Positions 38,701 to 50,572 of a stretch of DNA of 64,000 nucleotides are shown piece after piece. The notes beneath the pieces were generated by a model, which searched no databases, was not told the DNA's origin, and saw only the letters and a list, made by a program, of their open reading frames with translations. The number at the start of each line of letters is the position of its first letter. Position 1 is the stretch's first letter. The stretch comes from Patagioenas fasciata (Eukaryota > Chordata > Aves > Columbiformes > Columbidae): the NCBI RefSeq assembly GCF_037038585.1, contig NC_092525.1, positions 24,014,867 through 24,078,866 of the forward strand, given 5' to 3'. The position numbers were made by a program, and so were the translations under genes.

Positions 38701-40739
38701 GGTGGCTCATGCTGGAAAAGGGGGGGTTAACTCAGCACCCTCCAGAGATGCTGCACATGGTGGTGGGGTACACCTGACAAGGGTCAGGCAGGCAAGATCT
38801 GTCCCAGATGTCCACCTGGTGGTGGCTGACAGCAAAGCTTGCCTGTAGGAATCCCCATGGCCTTTGCTTCATGCTCTGGTGGCACTCCACTGAAGACAGG
38901 CTGAGTTACTGCTGCAGCATTTAAACCACACTCTGTCAATGGATTGATTCCAAGTGTAGCCTTAAGAGAAGCTTTCATAGGAGTTCTGCGTGTGTGGTTT
39001 CTGATAGGCCAGCATGGATGTGTTCATAGAAGAGCACAGTTTAACCCATTTCTCTGATGTAACTGGTGCTTGTATTCCAAATACCTTGCCAAGAAAATGG
39101 AATTGGCCATAAATACTTACTTGGCTGATAACACTAGCTCACACTGTGTAGCTAAAAATCTGCCTCCCCAAATAACTGAGCATTGATCAGCTTGCAGTCA
39201 AAACAGGAGGTTTACTTTGCAAAAGGCAAACGAGGCATCTGCAGCCACCGCTCCTGACAACATCGCGCCTGCTGGTAAATACGGGCTGCAACCTCTGTTT
39301 AAAAATAAGAGCTGCTGGGAGTAGTGATTTCCAGCGCAGAGGGTGGTGGGTTTCCTGCGGGATTCCCCCAGCAGCTCCTGCGGGAGGTGAGCTGGCAGCA
39401 GCTGGTGTCAGCGTGGGCAGCATGGTGCTCGCTCGCTGGGTTAGCACGTCCCCCATGATCAGCTCCTCCTCTGCTCCTCGGCCACTTGCAGTGAGATCCT
39501 CGCGTTGTTCACCCTCACCCTTTGCTCTCTTATTTCCTAGCATGAATCTTAGGGACTGCATCCTGTCCTTCTGGTTTGCTTTCTTCTGCAGGGCTGGAAA
39601 GCCCTTTGCTCACTAAGAAATACTCTCCGTGCAGGTCCATCTAGACACTGGACATGAATAAAGGGAGTGCAAGACCTTTGCAAGGCTGTAAGCCAGGTTA
39701 CCCTGAGTCTGACCTTTCCTTGCCTCTTGGCTCCCGTTTGTTTCACCCTATTAAAGTGGGAGGCAGAGGGCTGACCTCTCCTCAGCCCCCGTGGCTCCCA
39801 GGGCTGGACCGGGCAGCAGGGATGGGGGAGATGCATGGCCCCAGCAGCCATATTGTTTCGGGGGCGCAGCTGGGCTGGGAGGGAGCCGGGCTCTCTTGGA
39901 GGCTTATGCTTTAATTTAACACTAAGTACAGCTGAGAAATGTTTGAGTGTTAGCTTTCCAGCCTGGCTGACTGCCTCAAAGACAAGCAAACGAGGAATTC
40001 ACTCCGGTAGCTGTCAAAGCAGGCTCTCAGCCCCCACTAACACTCTCCTCCCATCTGACCTTATTAACGCAGCCTGGTTGTTTTGCAAGACGCCTCCTTT
40101 GCCTTGCAGCAGCCCACGGCCGCTCCGGAGGGAGCGGAGCTGTGAAACCTCTGGAAGGATCGAAGGGCTCAGTGAAGCACGACCGGAGCCCTGGGAGGCA
40201 ACAGCGTGCAGGGAGCGAGCTGGTACAGCAGGACCCTGCCTGCCCTTGGGCTCGTCTTGCAGGAGCCACCAAATGCCCTTTACGTTACAAATGCAGATCC
40301 AAGGTTAAAAACTGGTATTTGCTGCTATTCTGACTGCTCAGCTGGCAAAATCTTCCCCAGCATTTGGAGGGCGAGTGAATTGATTTGCTTAATCACGCTT
40401 GCTTTTTGTTTTTCATGAGGGGTTTGCAGCTTCCGTGGGCTGTCTGCTGATGGCTGTGCCAACGGCCAGGTCCCAACCTGGCAGCAGGATGCAGGGCATG
40501 AGGGGTCAGGCTGTGGAAAGGGGACAGGCAGGGTTTTTCAAGGTATGTTTTTACATGAAGGCTCCTGGTTGGCCATGGACTGTAGCAGGGGAGGCTGACG
40601 GTGAGCTCTGAAGTGCAGTTTGTCCTGTGTCTGTGGGTCCTGGAACATGATTAGCCCCTGGTCTGAGCTGGGAGGAGAAGGTCCTGGGTGGGGACACACA
40701 AGGTGTGGACGAGCTGCAAGCCTGGGGAAATTCGCTTTG
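35713..40739. other. Intergenic sequence downstream of TEDC1
   Basis: No gene was recognised. Open frames on both strands (for example 37459-37875 minus and 38392-38730 plus) lack recognisable domains and splice context. The stretch holds a primer-binding-site-like motif at 36138 and GC-richer patches near 37.2-37.4 and 40.1-40.3 kb. Base composition rises in GC compared with the TEDC1 introns. Confidence 0.5.
36138..36156 (+). mobile_element. tRNA-Lys primer-binding-site-like motif (possible ERV relic)
   Basis: TGGGCACCAAACGTGGGGA closely resembles the retroviral tRNA-Lys(1,2) primer-binding site (TGGCGCCCAACGTGGGGC type), with small differences. No LTR end or gag/pol reading frame could be recognised around it. 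At most this is the edge of an old degraded endogenous retrovirus. A similar motif occurs at 51424. Confidence 0.3.
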
Positions 40740-40990
40740 TGTTAATGCTTCCCAGCCCTGAGGTGTAGTATTAATTCATTCTGATCTTTTAAGTAAATGA
40801 GCTTTCTAATTAGCTTTTTTTAAAGGGATTTTTCTTACTTATACTGACTAATATTAAAAATGCTAATATGTATTTTATAACGCTAACCGCCCACAAGGAG
40901 ACCATGCTATCGCCCTTGATTAATGCCAGCGTTCATGGCACTGATGTAGCGTCTTCTCTTTATAAATCCCCTTTAAAAATGAAAATACAC
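40740..40990. promoter_or_regulatory. AT-rich island, candidate conserved regulatory element
   Basis: An AT-rich block in GC-richer surroundings contains TATTAATTCATT, the palindrome CTAATTAG (40806-40813), ACTAATATTAA, GCTAATATG and TTGATTAATG. Between them it has CpG-containing, non-repetitive sequence (AACGCTAACCGCC). Clusters of homeodomain core sites in unique sequence next to GC-rich spacers are typical of vertebrate developmental enhancers. Conservation cannot be measured here. Confidence 0.3.
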
Positions 40991-41169
40991 CGTAAAGCCC
41001 ACAGCTGAGGGTCCAGGCTGCCTGCAGGGCTGTTTGCTGCCCAGGATGCGGGGTGATGTCCTGGCCAAGGCTGTGTTCCCCACCCCGTGCCACCACAGGG
41101 GACAGGGCAGTGTGACCAGGCTGTGCTCTGCCTGGTGACATCCCCTATTAATCCTTGGCTCCCTACAGT

Positions 41170-41470
41170 TTCAGGGCATGCATTTATTTCAGGCTCTAAC
41201 AGGTTTCCATTTGTATTCTCCCTTTTTCATTGCCACCCTCTCGAGGCCAAGACCAGTAACAAAAGGCATCATAACAATAAAGCTCAATTGCAAGTTATTT
41301 ACTTGGCATCGTTGCATCTGCCAAACAACGTTATTAATTCTGTTTCTCAATGAAGGGAATATTCTGCTGATTAGCTGTGGGAACAGCATTTGTTCTAGAA
41401 AGCAGCCTTTAATAGGCCTTTAGATCACGCTGTAATTCATAGCACTAAGGCAAGAAGAGCTTTTAATTGA
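41170..41470. promoter_or_regulatory. AT-rich island, candidate conserved regulatory element
   Basis: Unique sequence with CATAACAATAAAG (SOX-like ACAAT), CAATTGCAAG, ACAACGTTATTAATTCTG, CTGATTAGC, CTGTAATTCATAG and TTTTAATTGATG. The density of ATTA cores and the absence of repeats suggest a regulatory element. Function and target gene are unknown. Confidence 0.3.
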
Positions 41471-43959
41471 TGTGCTCGGGGTCTGTGTGGCCGTGAGCAT
41501 GTCAGGGGACAGTGGCTCACGACGTGGGACAGGCACTGACCAGCTTTACCGCAGAAGGTCAGACAGATGTGATTTGGGCTGTAAGTGCCTTGGGGAAGGA
41601 GGGCGCTGCAAGATGGGGTGGGCAGGACCGCATGGGGGAGGGATGGCATCACCCTGAGCTGTGAATGTCCCACAGGGATGTGCCGCGGTGGCCAGCCCAG
41701 CCGCGGGGTCACAGCTTTGCTGCTCCCCTGGGAGCTGCAATGGGAATGGGGTGGGCTCACAGGGCTCTGAAACTGCCCAGGGAGAACATGGCAGAGCCGG
41801 GAGGCTGGAGAGTGTGCTTGCTGCAAGAGTGCACCTCTGCCCACAGCCACGCTCCAGCTTCTGCAGGGCAGGAAAGGGAGTGATTTGTGGCCTCACTGCT
41901 CAGTGGGGGTTTTTAGCTTGCCTGTGTTTAATTTTGTTTGGAGATGATGGTGCATTAAAAGAAAAAAATAAAAATCTCTCATACACTTAAAGAGAAACCC
42001 GGGGCCGAAGTTTCCTGGTGCTGCCCTGGTGATGCTCAGCACAGCCGTGCAGTGAGTAGTTAATGTGGGGTGCGATGAGTCTGTGCCGAGAAGCTGGTGT
42101 GGCTATTCCCTCCCGCTGCAGCTACAGCTCAGCATTGCTGCCTCCGCTGTGCTGCTCTCGAACGGGAGCCCTGGCCAGAGCTGCGCTTGGCCCTGGGGTG
42201 CAGCACCGGCGGGTCTGGAGCCCCGTGGCAGCTCCCCACCACCCGGCTGCAAACCAGCCAGCAGTGCTGCACATTGCTTCTGGCTCTCAGCACAACTTTC
42301 CCAAGCACAGCAATGTGCTTTGAACTCAGTTTTTCTGGCAGGGACCCCATGGAGCCTGTGGTGGAGCCACCTGCCTGGGGACCCCCCAGGAGCTCTGAAG
42401 CAGCAGCCCGGGTGTCCTGGCAGGTGCAGGTTGGAGCCTCTTTCCTCAGCTGGCTGCTCAGGGGGAGGCGAATGCCCTGGGTGATACTGAGGGAGCAGAT
42501 GGGATTGAATTTCTAAGGGCAAAGATGCATTTTAAAATATTTTCTTGCATCCATTGCTTAGGAATTGTTTGTCTCAAAAGAAATGGGTTAGAACAGAGGA
42601 AGAAAGAGGGATTTTGCTGTTTTGGCTGCAGGGACTCTGTATGCTAATAAATTATCAAAAGTGCCCAAGTCCCCCGAAGAGGCCTGGTGTAAGAAATGCT
42701 TAGTCTGCCGCTCTTCCCCTCAGTTGCCACGTCTGGCTGTCTCTCCTCGCTTCCCTGTCTCAAAGAGCAACCCCAGTGAGAAAAAAGAGGGAAGGTGTCA
42801 CCAGGCTGCGTCTCCTCTCCTTTCACATGTTGCTTGGGGATGGAAACCAAGGTGTGCATGCTGTCCTGGACTGAGGGCTATGATACGTTCTCAAGCAAGG
42901 TGAAGCTGGGCAGGCCTGGGGGCTCTGCCGGTGGGGCCGCGTGTCCAGGGGAAGATGGCACAGGGTGCTTTGGGGCTTCAGCCACCTGCTTCATGTCCTA
43001 CCAACCTGACCCAGTGAGGACCGAGCTGTTCCCAGCCCAGCCGCAGCCCCTCTGCTGCCAGGGAGCAGCCGTCATGACCCTCTGGGTGAGCTCAGGGGGG
43101 TTTCAGTGCCAGCACAGGACCTGGAAGGCTTGGTGGCACATGGGGCTGCTCCCAAATAACCCTCAGACACCCAGGGAGAAGGTTGCTTGCAGGTAGGAGC
43201 TTCTTCAACCTATGTTTGAAACATTTTGTCTTTGCTCAGTGGGAGCATTTCAGTGACATGTAGGTATTTTCCCTGGCTATTCCTGAAGAACTGCTGTGAC
43301 CTAGTCCTTGAGATGAATATTATATTCACAAAAAGTGCTATTTCATGAAGTATTTCTTTAATACTATGAAGGTTTAATGCAGTTTCAAGCATGTTTCTGT
43401 GCAGGAAGTCCACGTATTCAGGAATGCTTATATGATAACTTAAGACATTTTGCCATGCACAAAATCCCCACGGTCATGTACTGTTCCCAGGCAGAGTCAC
43501 ACATCGTCATGTTCATTTGTTGTGAACAGGTGACATAGAATCTGTGCTGAAGATGAGGTGGTGTCAGCCTGTCTGCCTAGCGCATTGGTGCAAGTTTAGT
43601 TCGCTGGTTTATCATCCTCCTGAAGGATCTGTATTTTATTCCGCATCGCACCTCTCTGCTGACCTTTGAGATCATCTCACATGGCTACCAAAGGAAGAAA
43701 TAAATTAGAAATTATTTCAGATGAGGCTGAAATACTTAATCAGTCTCCAAAATATTCACTGGAGGGTCTTCTAGTTCATGTCTCCAAAATATGGTCCAGT
43801 AATATGTAATAAAATAATGGATTGGGCAAATTTTCTAGGGCTTGTTTTTTTGTTTTGTATTTTGCTGTCGCTGCTGTCTGTGCATCCCTCCTGGTCTTAC
43901 CCTGCATGGTGACACACGCATGAAGGGAAAATCCACAGCATCTCTGCTGCGTGTCCTCA
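41471..43959. other. GC-richer intergenic spacer
   Basis: Mostly GC-rich, G-rich on the plus strand. Overlapping open frames of 60-139 codons occur in several phases on both strands around 41.5-43.2 kb. Open frames in all phases at once reflect high GC and few stops. No splice-consistent exon or known domain was recognised. Confidence 0.45.
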
Positions 43960-44260
43960 GCGCCCTTTGGCTTTAGAAATAAACTAATAAAGGAGTAAAA
44001 GGAAATTATGAGTCTAATGAAAAGGATTATTTTCCCACAGGACAGGCCGCATGCGGCCGTTCCCGTATACACAGAGCATCTCTGAGCCTCACTAAGTGTC
44101 AAATGAAACGGGTTAATGGAATGGATTAAGATTTTAATGGCACATTTGATGAGTGAAGCTCTCACCTCCAGGCACTCTCTCGTGTGCGTTAATGGACGCT
44201 GTGGGTGACGGCTGCCGAAATTAGCCTGTTAACAGGGAGGAGCTGATTCAGGCTCCTGAC
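43960..44260. promoter_or_regulatory. Candidate conserved regulatory element
   Basis: Non-repetitive block with AAATAAACTAATAAAGG, GGGTTAATGGAATGGATTAAG (PITX/OTX-like GGATTA), ATTTTAATGGCAC, GTTAATGGACGC and GAAATTAGCCTGTTAACAGG, plus scattered CpGs (CCGCATGCGGCCG). This resembles a conserved non-coding element. The assignment is by motif texture only. Confidence 0.28.
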
Positions 44261-44368
44261 ACTCTCCTCCAAGGCGAGCAGTTCAGCCAGGCTGCAGGCT
44301 ATGGAGAAGCCAGTCCAGCGAGGGAAAGTGGACTTTTGTCTAGAAAAGAAAACCAAAAAGGAGAAGAG

Positions 44369-44383
44369 AAAAAAAAAAAAAAA
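44369..44383 (+). repeat. Poly(A) tract in purine-rich patch
   Basis: Fifteen A within an AG-rich patch (44342-44389) that is followed by a poly(T) and poly(A) stretch. Simple low-complexity DNA. Confidence 0.8.
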
Positions 44384-44639
44384 GAGAAATAATTAATTTT
44401 TTTTGTTAGTTAAAAAAAAATGACCTGTCTGTCCTTTGCTTAAAGGACTTTATTCTGAGAGGGACTAACATTCTGTGTTGCTTGGGGATTTATGAGTAGA
44501 GCTGTTGTGCTAAAGGTATTTGTGGAACACTGTGAGAACATACCACGATAGTTCCTAAATGCTGGAGCCTCTCCTGTCCTCCCCAGTGGCTGGATGTCAC
44601 CAGTGTCTCAGGCACAGAGAGAAATGCCTCTGCATTAGT

Positions 44640-44730
44640 GCTGCCTTCTGCTGTAATTAATGCTTCCTGGAGCGGCACAAGGGTCAAATCAGTGTCTTTC
44701 ACTAATTAACATGATTAAGCACAGTCAGTG
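44640..44730. promoter_or_regulatory. TAATTAA-containing island, candidate regulatory element
   Basis: Contains CTGTAATTAATGCTTCC and CACTAATTAACATGATTAAG within unique sequence. Two TAATTAA sites about 50 bases apart suggest homeodomain input. It is adjacent to another such island at 44850-45100, and both may belong to one element split by the GGGAC/T repeat. Confidence 0.28.
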
Positions 44731-44763
44731 CCTGCTCCCGCCATCCTTGAGTGCCTGGAGGAG

Positions 44764-44800
44764 GATGGACGGGATGGGATGGGACGGGACGGGATGGGGG
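44764..44800. repeat. (GGGAC/GGGAT)n minisatellite
   Basis: Five-base units GGGAT/GGGAC repeated about six times (ATGGACGGGATGGGATGGGA, then CGGGACGGGATGGGGG). The G-runs could form a quadruplex on the plus strand. Confidence 0.85.
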
Positions 44801-44849
44801 CTCGGGGAGAAGGGGCCGCTTCTGCCCTACCTGGAGGTTTGGTAATGAA

Positions 44850-45100
44850 GGTTTAAATACATTACAGGGATGTGAACACCGGAGCATTGCAAGCTGCATC
44901 CAGGGTGCCCAAGTAATTCCTTAACAATATTTTAATAATGTTTCTTATTTCAGTGTCAGGCAGCAAATAATACAGGGCTGTAAACAACTAGGATGCTGTA
45001 GGGAGCCAGGAGTTATAAATTACTGATGCAATAAGCTATCATGTTATCTTAAGGAAGGGATTTAAAATATATAAATGAATAAACAAACAGAGCTGGCCTG
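44850..45100. promoter_or_regulatory. AT-rich island, candidate conserved regulatory element
   Basis: Unique AT-rich block with AACAATATTTTAATAATG, GCAAATAATAC, GTTATAAATTACTGATGC, AATAAGCTATC and AAATATATAAATGAATAAAC. There is no repeat signature or coding potential. The texture is that of a conserved non-coding element, but conservation is untested. Confidence 0.28.
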
Positions 45101-46032
45101 TTTTTTTTCAGATGGCTACACGATCCAGGAGATTACTGAGAAAAGGAGTCTGCAAGTGGTCAGTCCTGCGCATGGCTGCTTTCTGCTGAGAGCAAGGGTT
45201 TCATCATCCCATCCTGTGAGTTGCCTCTGATTGGGGCCCTTTATATGGTATTTATCATTTGAAAGGAAAATAGATTAATAGCTAACCCCCTGGCTGCCTT
45301 TTACATTAGCTGTTGTAGCAAAGTGGCTTCTTTCCTGAGTTTTTCCGTGTTCTAAGGCCTGATGAAATCTCCAAAATTATGTACAGAGGGGATAACCAGC
45401 ATGGGACACTCACTGTGCAGTAGCATGGCTCTGGGTACAATGTTCCCCCCTGCTGCACCAGCAGGATGAAAGGTGCCTGGGCTGCCCTTAAAGTTTTTTG
45501 GGAAATTACTAAATTTAACGAAGTTGGGGGGGAAATAAAGAAGCCTGGCTCTGTTTTTGCAGAGACAGATGCCACTGCTCCATGGTCACCCTCTCTGGGT
45601 GTCTGGGCTCCTGTCCTGGCTGTGCAACATCTCCTGCACACCGTGTGGCAGTGGTGCCACCAGCCTTGCTCCAGCTGGGTGCCAACAAGAGCAGGCAGTT
45701 TAAACAGGTACAAAACAGCTCTCAAGGAGCCTCAGAAAATTAGGATTCAGAGTAAAAATGGGTTGGAGCCCAAACAGCCCCTCTGTGCCCCACATCTTGA
45801 GCCCAGGCAAGGGTCTGCAGCTGTCCTCCTCCAGCCCTGCCAGCATTCCTACAGGTGAAGGACATTTGGCATCTCCCTGGGGTGTCAGCTGCACACCACT
45901 GGGGCCTGGCCGTTGTTTCAGTCATTTGGCTCACCCTTTGCAACACAATTTAGTCATTGGAGTAACGGTAGCAGTGCCTGATGTCACTGCTGTTTCCATG
46001 GCAATGGGCAGATTCCCGAGGCAGGCAGGAGG

Positions 46033-46066
46033 CGTGTGTCTGTGCACACGTGTGTGGGTCTATGCA

Positions 46067-46099
<33 letters not shown>

Positions 46100-46124
46100 A
46101 CATGTGAGTGTGTGTGTGCACATG
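46033..46124. repeat. (TG)n microsatellite, compound
   Basis: A perfect TG run of 14 units (46071-46098) is flanked by imperfect TG stretches and two CACACGTGTGTG palindromic blocks that embed E-box CACGTG cores. It is long enough to be polymorphic and can adopt Z-DNA. Confidence 0.95.
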
Positions 46125-48669
46125 GAGAGCACAGGAGCCACCAGCACAGGCCAGAGCCTGCTGGTTTCTGAGCCATTGCACCAGCAGTGGCGACCCATGT
46201 CCCTTGCTGGCTGCTAAACGTTACATGGGGAAATTATGGCAGGAGAGGGAATAAACCCAGAGCCGTGACATTGCCTACGAAAGGGGAGGCTCTCCCAGGG
46301 GTTCATGCCTGCAGGAGGGACTCCCCATGCTCTGCAGTGGCAGCCTGAGAGCAGAGGGAAGTGACAAGCTGCTTATTAATGACAAATGCCATTAGAACTG
46401 ATGTGCAATACAAGGTCAGGCAAGTTATGCCCTAGCTTGTGTCATATTTAAGTGTGCCAGCTCTGTAAGACTATTTATTCTGCTTTTCTCCCTAAGTGCT
46501 AGGTTAGCACAGAAGTGACACCTTGCTGTCCAGAGCTCACAAGACTCCAGGTAACCCCCGGGTGCCCCAGGAGCAGAGCCAGGCTGAGGCTCAGGCTGCA
46601 GAAACAGCACCAAAAGCCCTGGTTAGGAGCCGAGAGCAAGCGAAGGAGCATGGCTGCACCCCTGCTTCACAGAGAAGGTCTACCTGGTCTCCCCCGTTCC
46701 TAAATCAACACCCTTGGTGAAGCTGGAAGAGGCCCTCTGCCCAGCCTGGTCAGTTCCTGCTCCCTTGGTGCCAGCCTGCATTAGGGGTTTGGGAAACCTG
46801 TTTGAGCCTGTTTGCATCCCAGCAAGGTAAGGCGGGCAGGACAGCCACTTTTCCACCACCTGAGCACCGAGATGTGATTCATGTTGAGGGCAAACTTAGT
46901 GAGCTGGTGGAAAGCATCTGTCGGTGAGGTACAATGAAGGGAGGGAACGTAATGCAATTGCTTCATTTGAAGCAATTAGAGCGGAGCAAAAACATGTTTT
47001 TATAAACGGACTCGATATCGGTAAGTGATGCACGGCTGCTTTTTGTTAGCACAGAGTCAAAAAGCAATTTTCCTGTGCATTAGGGGCAGCACCGAGGTCT
47101 AACTCGTTTGCGGCGTGGGAATTTTTGGTCTGTGTTGGAATGAGCTGCTCCGTTTCCTTGTGAATTTAGAAACAAGCTGTGGGTGTGGAGGGGGAGCAGC
47201 AGGCAGCTCCCAGCCATTGCCAGGCTCTTGATGGCACTTCACGTGGCTCGGGTCACAGCAATTCTGCCTTGGCAGCGTTTGCAGCATTGAGGGGGTGATA
47301 TCTGGGCTTTGGACCATCCTGTCCTCCTGGGGCATCCTCTGGGCTGGAAACATTTCCAGAAAACGGTACAGGGGTCACTGGTACCCACTGGGGTGCAGCA
47401 CGGGATGCTCAGGGATGTCACGGCATGTTATTCAAGTCAGCTCTTGGGAGAAAGGTTCTAAAGAGAGCTGGAAGTTAATCCCATTAATCTGGCCTCAGGA
47501 TCAAGGCTAGGAAAAGATAGTGTGATGTATTCAGTCTGCGGATGAGGAGATAGCAGCAAGAACAAAACAGCATGAGAATGCTGCTGTTTCTTCTGGCACT
47601 TCAGAGGTGGGGGCCAAGGAAACTGATAGCCAACCGGGGCCTTTTGCATGGCAAAGATTAAGTGCGGGAGTCAGAGAGGATTTAAGCTGTTGCCACAGCA
47701 GTCCCTGATAGTCCGAGGTGTTTCTATACCCCGAGAGAAGATTATAATAATAACCATGATGATAATCATGAACAAGGTAATTAATGCTCTAAAATGGCCT
47801 GAAAGGCTGATCTGATCACTTGTGTGGGATGTGCAGGAGTGGTTTGTACGTGGTAAGGTCACAGACAGGTCCGGCTGCCTGCAAAGCCATCGCCGCTTCC
47901 CTCTGCCCACAGCTCCCTAAAGTACGGCTGGTGTGGTGCCAGGCATGGCTATGCGAGCTGCACCCCTAAATCCATGCTGGGAGGTGGATACGTGATGGAG
48001 ACCTGCCTTGGAGAGCCTGGTGGGCTTGTTCAGTGGGGCTGAGCTGCGCAGCGGTGGCTGCTCTTTCACAAGCACACAGAGTTATTTTGCAAGGGCTGTT
48101 GGTGTTTGCAGCTGACGGAGGATGGGGTGAGGAGCTGGCTGTGCACTAGTGGCCTGGCCACAGGCTTCTCCATGGTGAAAACAAGAGGTGAATTTCTGGA
48201 TAGCATCAGTAGCACAGGAGGGAGACAACTAGCGAGATTGTTAGCTAGAAAAGAAAATGGGAAGCAAAGTGCTTTTTTGGGGGGCCTTTTCTGTGCCAAA
48301 TATGGGCTGTGGGCACTGTGTGGGACAGCAGCTTTGGCCAACAGCACTGGTGCCTTTGCAGAGCAGGGCACAGCTGGGCTCAGCTCACACCCAGCTGGGT
48401 GCCCGCACTGTGTCAGGCACATTCAGAGCTGGTTTGGGTCAGGGACACTTGTCCCCATCCCATCAGGTGTGTCCACGGCAGCTGCACAAAGCGACACGGA
48501 GCCAGGGCTGAGCCTGGGGCAGCCCCAGGGCTGGTGGGCAGCACGGAGTGCAAAGGCACCGTGAAGAGGCTCTGGGACAGTCTCTGCTCTGGGACAGCAG
48601 CAGCTTGTGGTTTCTATCCAGTCCCCCTTGCTTGCATCCCAGAGAGCCTAAACTGACAGCCCTGGTTTA
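46125..48669. other. Intergenic spacer
   Basis: No gene was recognised. There are smaller AT-rich, CpG-containing unique patches at 46370-46490 and 46970-47090 (the latter with ATAAACGGACTCGATATCGG). A near-palindromic AACCATGATGATAATCATGA lies at 47752-47771. The overlapping open frames at 48106-48656 in several phases look like chance in GC-rich DNA. Confidence 0.45.
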
Positions 48670-48950
48670 AAAGTCACAGGCTGCAAGATTAATTGGGCTG
48701 TCAATTCTTTTTCAAGGCAAATGAACTATCCAGAGAGTCTTTTCCAAGGTCCTATTTTCAGCAGGTGGAAATGTCATTTCAGTATTTGGGGAGAAATATA
48801 GGTGGGAGCTTTGTGAAAGAGAATTTATATCTTACTTGCTCTGTTTCAAAGCTGAAGCTAATTGGAGCAAGCCTTAATGGCCAAGGAGCCAATGTGTTTC
48901 ATTGGTTTGTTATTCTATGGCTGCAGGGTGATCTGAGCCTTAACTGATGC
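48670..48950. promoter_or_regulatory. Candidate conserved regulatory element
   Basis: Unique block with AGATTAATTGGGCTGTCAATTC, GGCAAATGAAC, GCTAATTGGAGC and CCTTAATGGCC, flanked by GC-rich spacers. The ATTA and CAATT core density resembles the other islands of this intergenic region. Confidence 0.27.
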
Positions 48951-49670
48951 AAGAATTTTCCTGTGGGATGGGAGAAAGAGTGAGACCTCCCATCTAGAAG
49001 GAAAAGTGGGTTCTTTGGTTTCTAATATACTTTAAATTCAGGTCAAAACATTTCTCGACTCTGGGGTGTAAGTAAGTACACCAGCCAGCCCTTTCTTAAC
49101 ACTGGCTTTTACGAACTTCTTGTTCACCATTGTCCCTTCTGCTCACCCAGGACCTCAGCAATGTTTGGGTGTTAGTGGCCCAGTGGGGACACATGGTTGG
49201 TGGGGGTTTGTGCTGAAAAGGGGAGTCCTTGCTCCCGTCCCTCCCCGTCACTGCTGCAGCATCTTCCTGCGTTCATCAATACCTGAGCCCAGCAGTCAGT
49301 GTGGCTCTTCACATCCAATCTTTTACTATCTAACTAGAAATTAAGCTTTATTAGCCTAAACGCAGTTGCATTTTCAACAGCCCACTAACCTTTTCCTTTT
49401 GAATCTTTGCTTATGTCTTAAAAATCCACTTTTGGTATAAGACTGTCAGATTTAATCCTTTTAAAATACCCTTTTCCCTGGTGAGGCAGCAAGATTTCCC
49501 AGGCAGACTTGAAACTTGCAGATAAGACTTTACTGGAATAAGACATCCAGATGAAATGAAGTCTCTATTTAAAGCAGCCTTTTGGGGGTTATCCCACTTT
49601 GTTCATGTTTGTTTATAACTTTTAAGGATCTGTTTTTCTCACCAGACAGCTCATTTCAACTTGGCTGGGC

Positions 49671-49694
49671 AAAAAAAAAATAAAAAAATAAAAG
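49671..49694 (+). repeat. A-rich simple repeat
   Basis: Ten A, then TAAAAAAATAAAAG. Simple low-complexity sequence. Confidence 0.85.
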
Positions 49695-49766
49695 CTCTTT
49701 CTGCTTTACAGGTGAGTCCTGAACCCCAGACATAAGGTGAGCTGGGAAGCTGGTGGCAATCCGTCT

Positions 49767-49797
49767 GTCCATCCATCCACCCACCCATCCATCCCCA
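49767..49797. repeat. (CCAT/CCAC)n microsatellite
   Basis: Tetranucleotide units CCAT and CCAC repeat about seven times before CCCCATGG. Confidence 0.88.
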
Positions 49798-50120
49798 TGG
49801 GGAGGCTTTGTGCTTGTCACACAGCTCCAGAGGCCTCTGCAGGGAATCTCCCAGGCTTTTTCTTGCTGATGAAGAGCTGGAGGAAGGGACTTGCAGCTCA
49901 GTTGTACCAGCAGCCTCTGTTGGCAAATGAGCCCATGAGGGTCACCATCCTATCTTCCCCAGCCTCACCAGGTGAGCAACACTAGTTCTCAGCATGATGG
50001 GGGACCGTGACAGCAGAAGCCCAGGCAGAGGCAGCCAGCTGTAAACAACTCTCACAGCCAGTGGAACTGTGAGCTGGAGGGTTGTTTTTCAAGGACTGGT
50101 AAGCTTGCTTTTGTATCTTA

Positions 50121-50145
50121 ATTTTTATTTATTTATTTATGTATT
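50121..50145. repeat. (TTTA)n short microsatellite
   Basis: ATTTTTATTTATTTATTTAT gives about four TTTA units, followed by GTATT and then a poly(A) stretch. Confidence 0.8.
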
Positions 50146-50548
50146 ACAAAAAAAATATACGGCCAAAGAACTGTTTAACTATCTGCTTGTGCTTCACTAA
50201 AAAAAATAGCCGTGAACACAATGCTAAACAAGTAGTGAGCAGGTACATGGATGCACGCCTGTATTTCAGGGACGGCATCACAATTTGGAGACACAAACCA
50301 TGGTTTGATTAAAGGTTTAATGGCTGCAATTAAACTTCCTGCAGGAAAGATTTCTTTGCTGAACTTTACTTGGCAGCAAAACTCTGTGGTGCCAGCATTT
50401 ACACGGCAGTAAGGAGGTGCAAAGGCAAAGCCCAACATGAACCCAGCCAGAGGTGCAACCTCTTGCCCAGCTGACAGAACTAAACAAAGACCCTTTGCAG
50501 CTATTTATCAAGCATTTCTGGTGCACCTCAGGGCTTGCCCAGATTCTA

Positions 50549-50572
50549 TTTTTTTTTTTTTTTTTTTTTTTT
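50549..50572 (-). repeat. Poly(T) tract, 24 bases
   Basis: Uninterrupted run of 24 T (a poly(A) on the minus strand), followed by ACTTTTCAG. It could be a retroposon tail in minus orientation, but no retroposed body was recognised beside it. Confidence 0.9.

Noticed and set aside
42063-42522. Three or more overlapping open frames of about 139 codons on both strands
   Set aside because: Long frames in several phases at once reflect GC-rich DNA with few stop codons. There is no splice or domain evidence.
47752-47771. Near-palindrome AACCATGATGATAATCATGA
   Set aside because: Probably a simple ATG/ATA-rich patch. The arms are too short and interrupted to call a specific site or RNA hairpin.
48106-48656. 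Overlapping plus-strand open frames up to 152 codons
   Set aside because: No recognisable protein and low-complexity S/G/A-rich content typical of GC-rich non-coding DNA.
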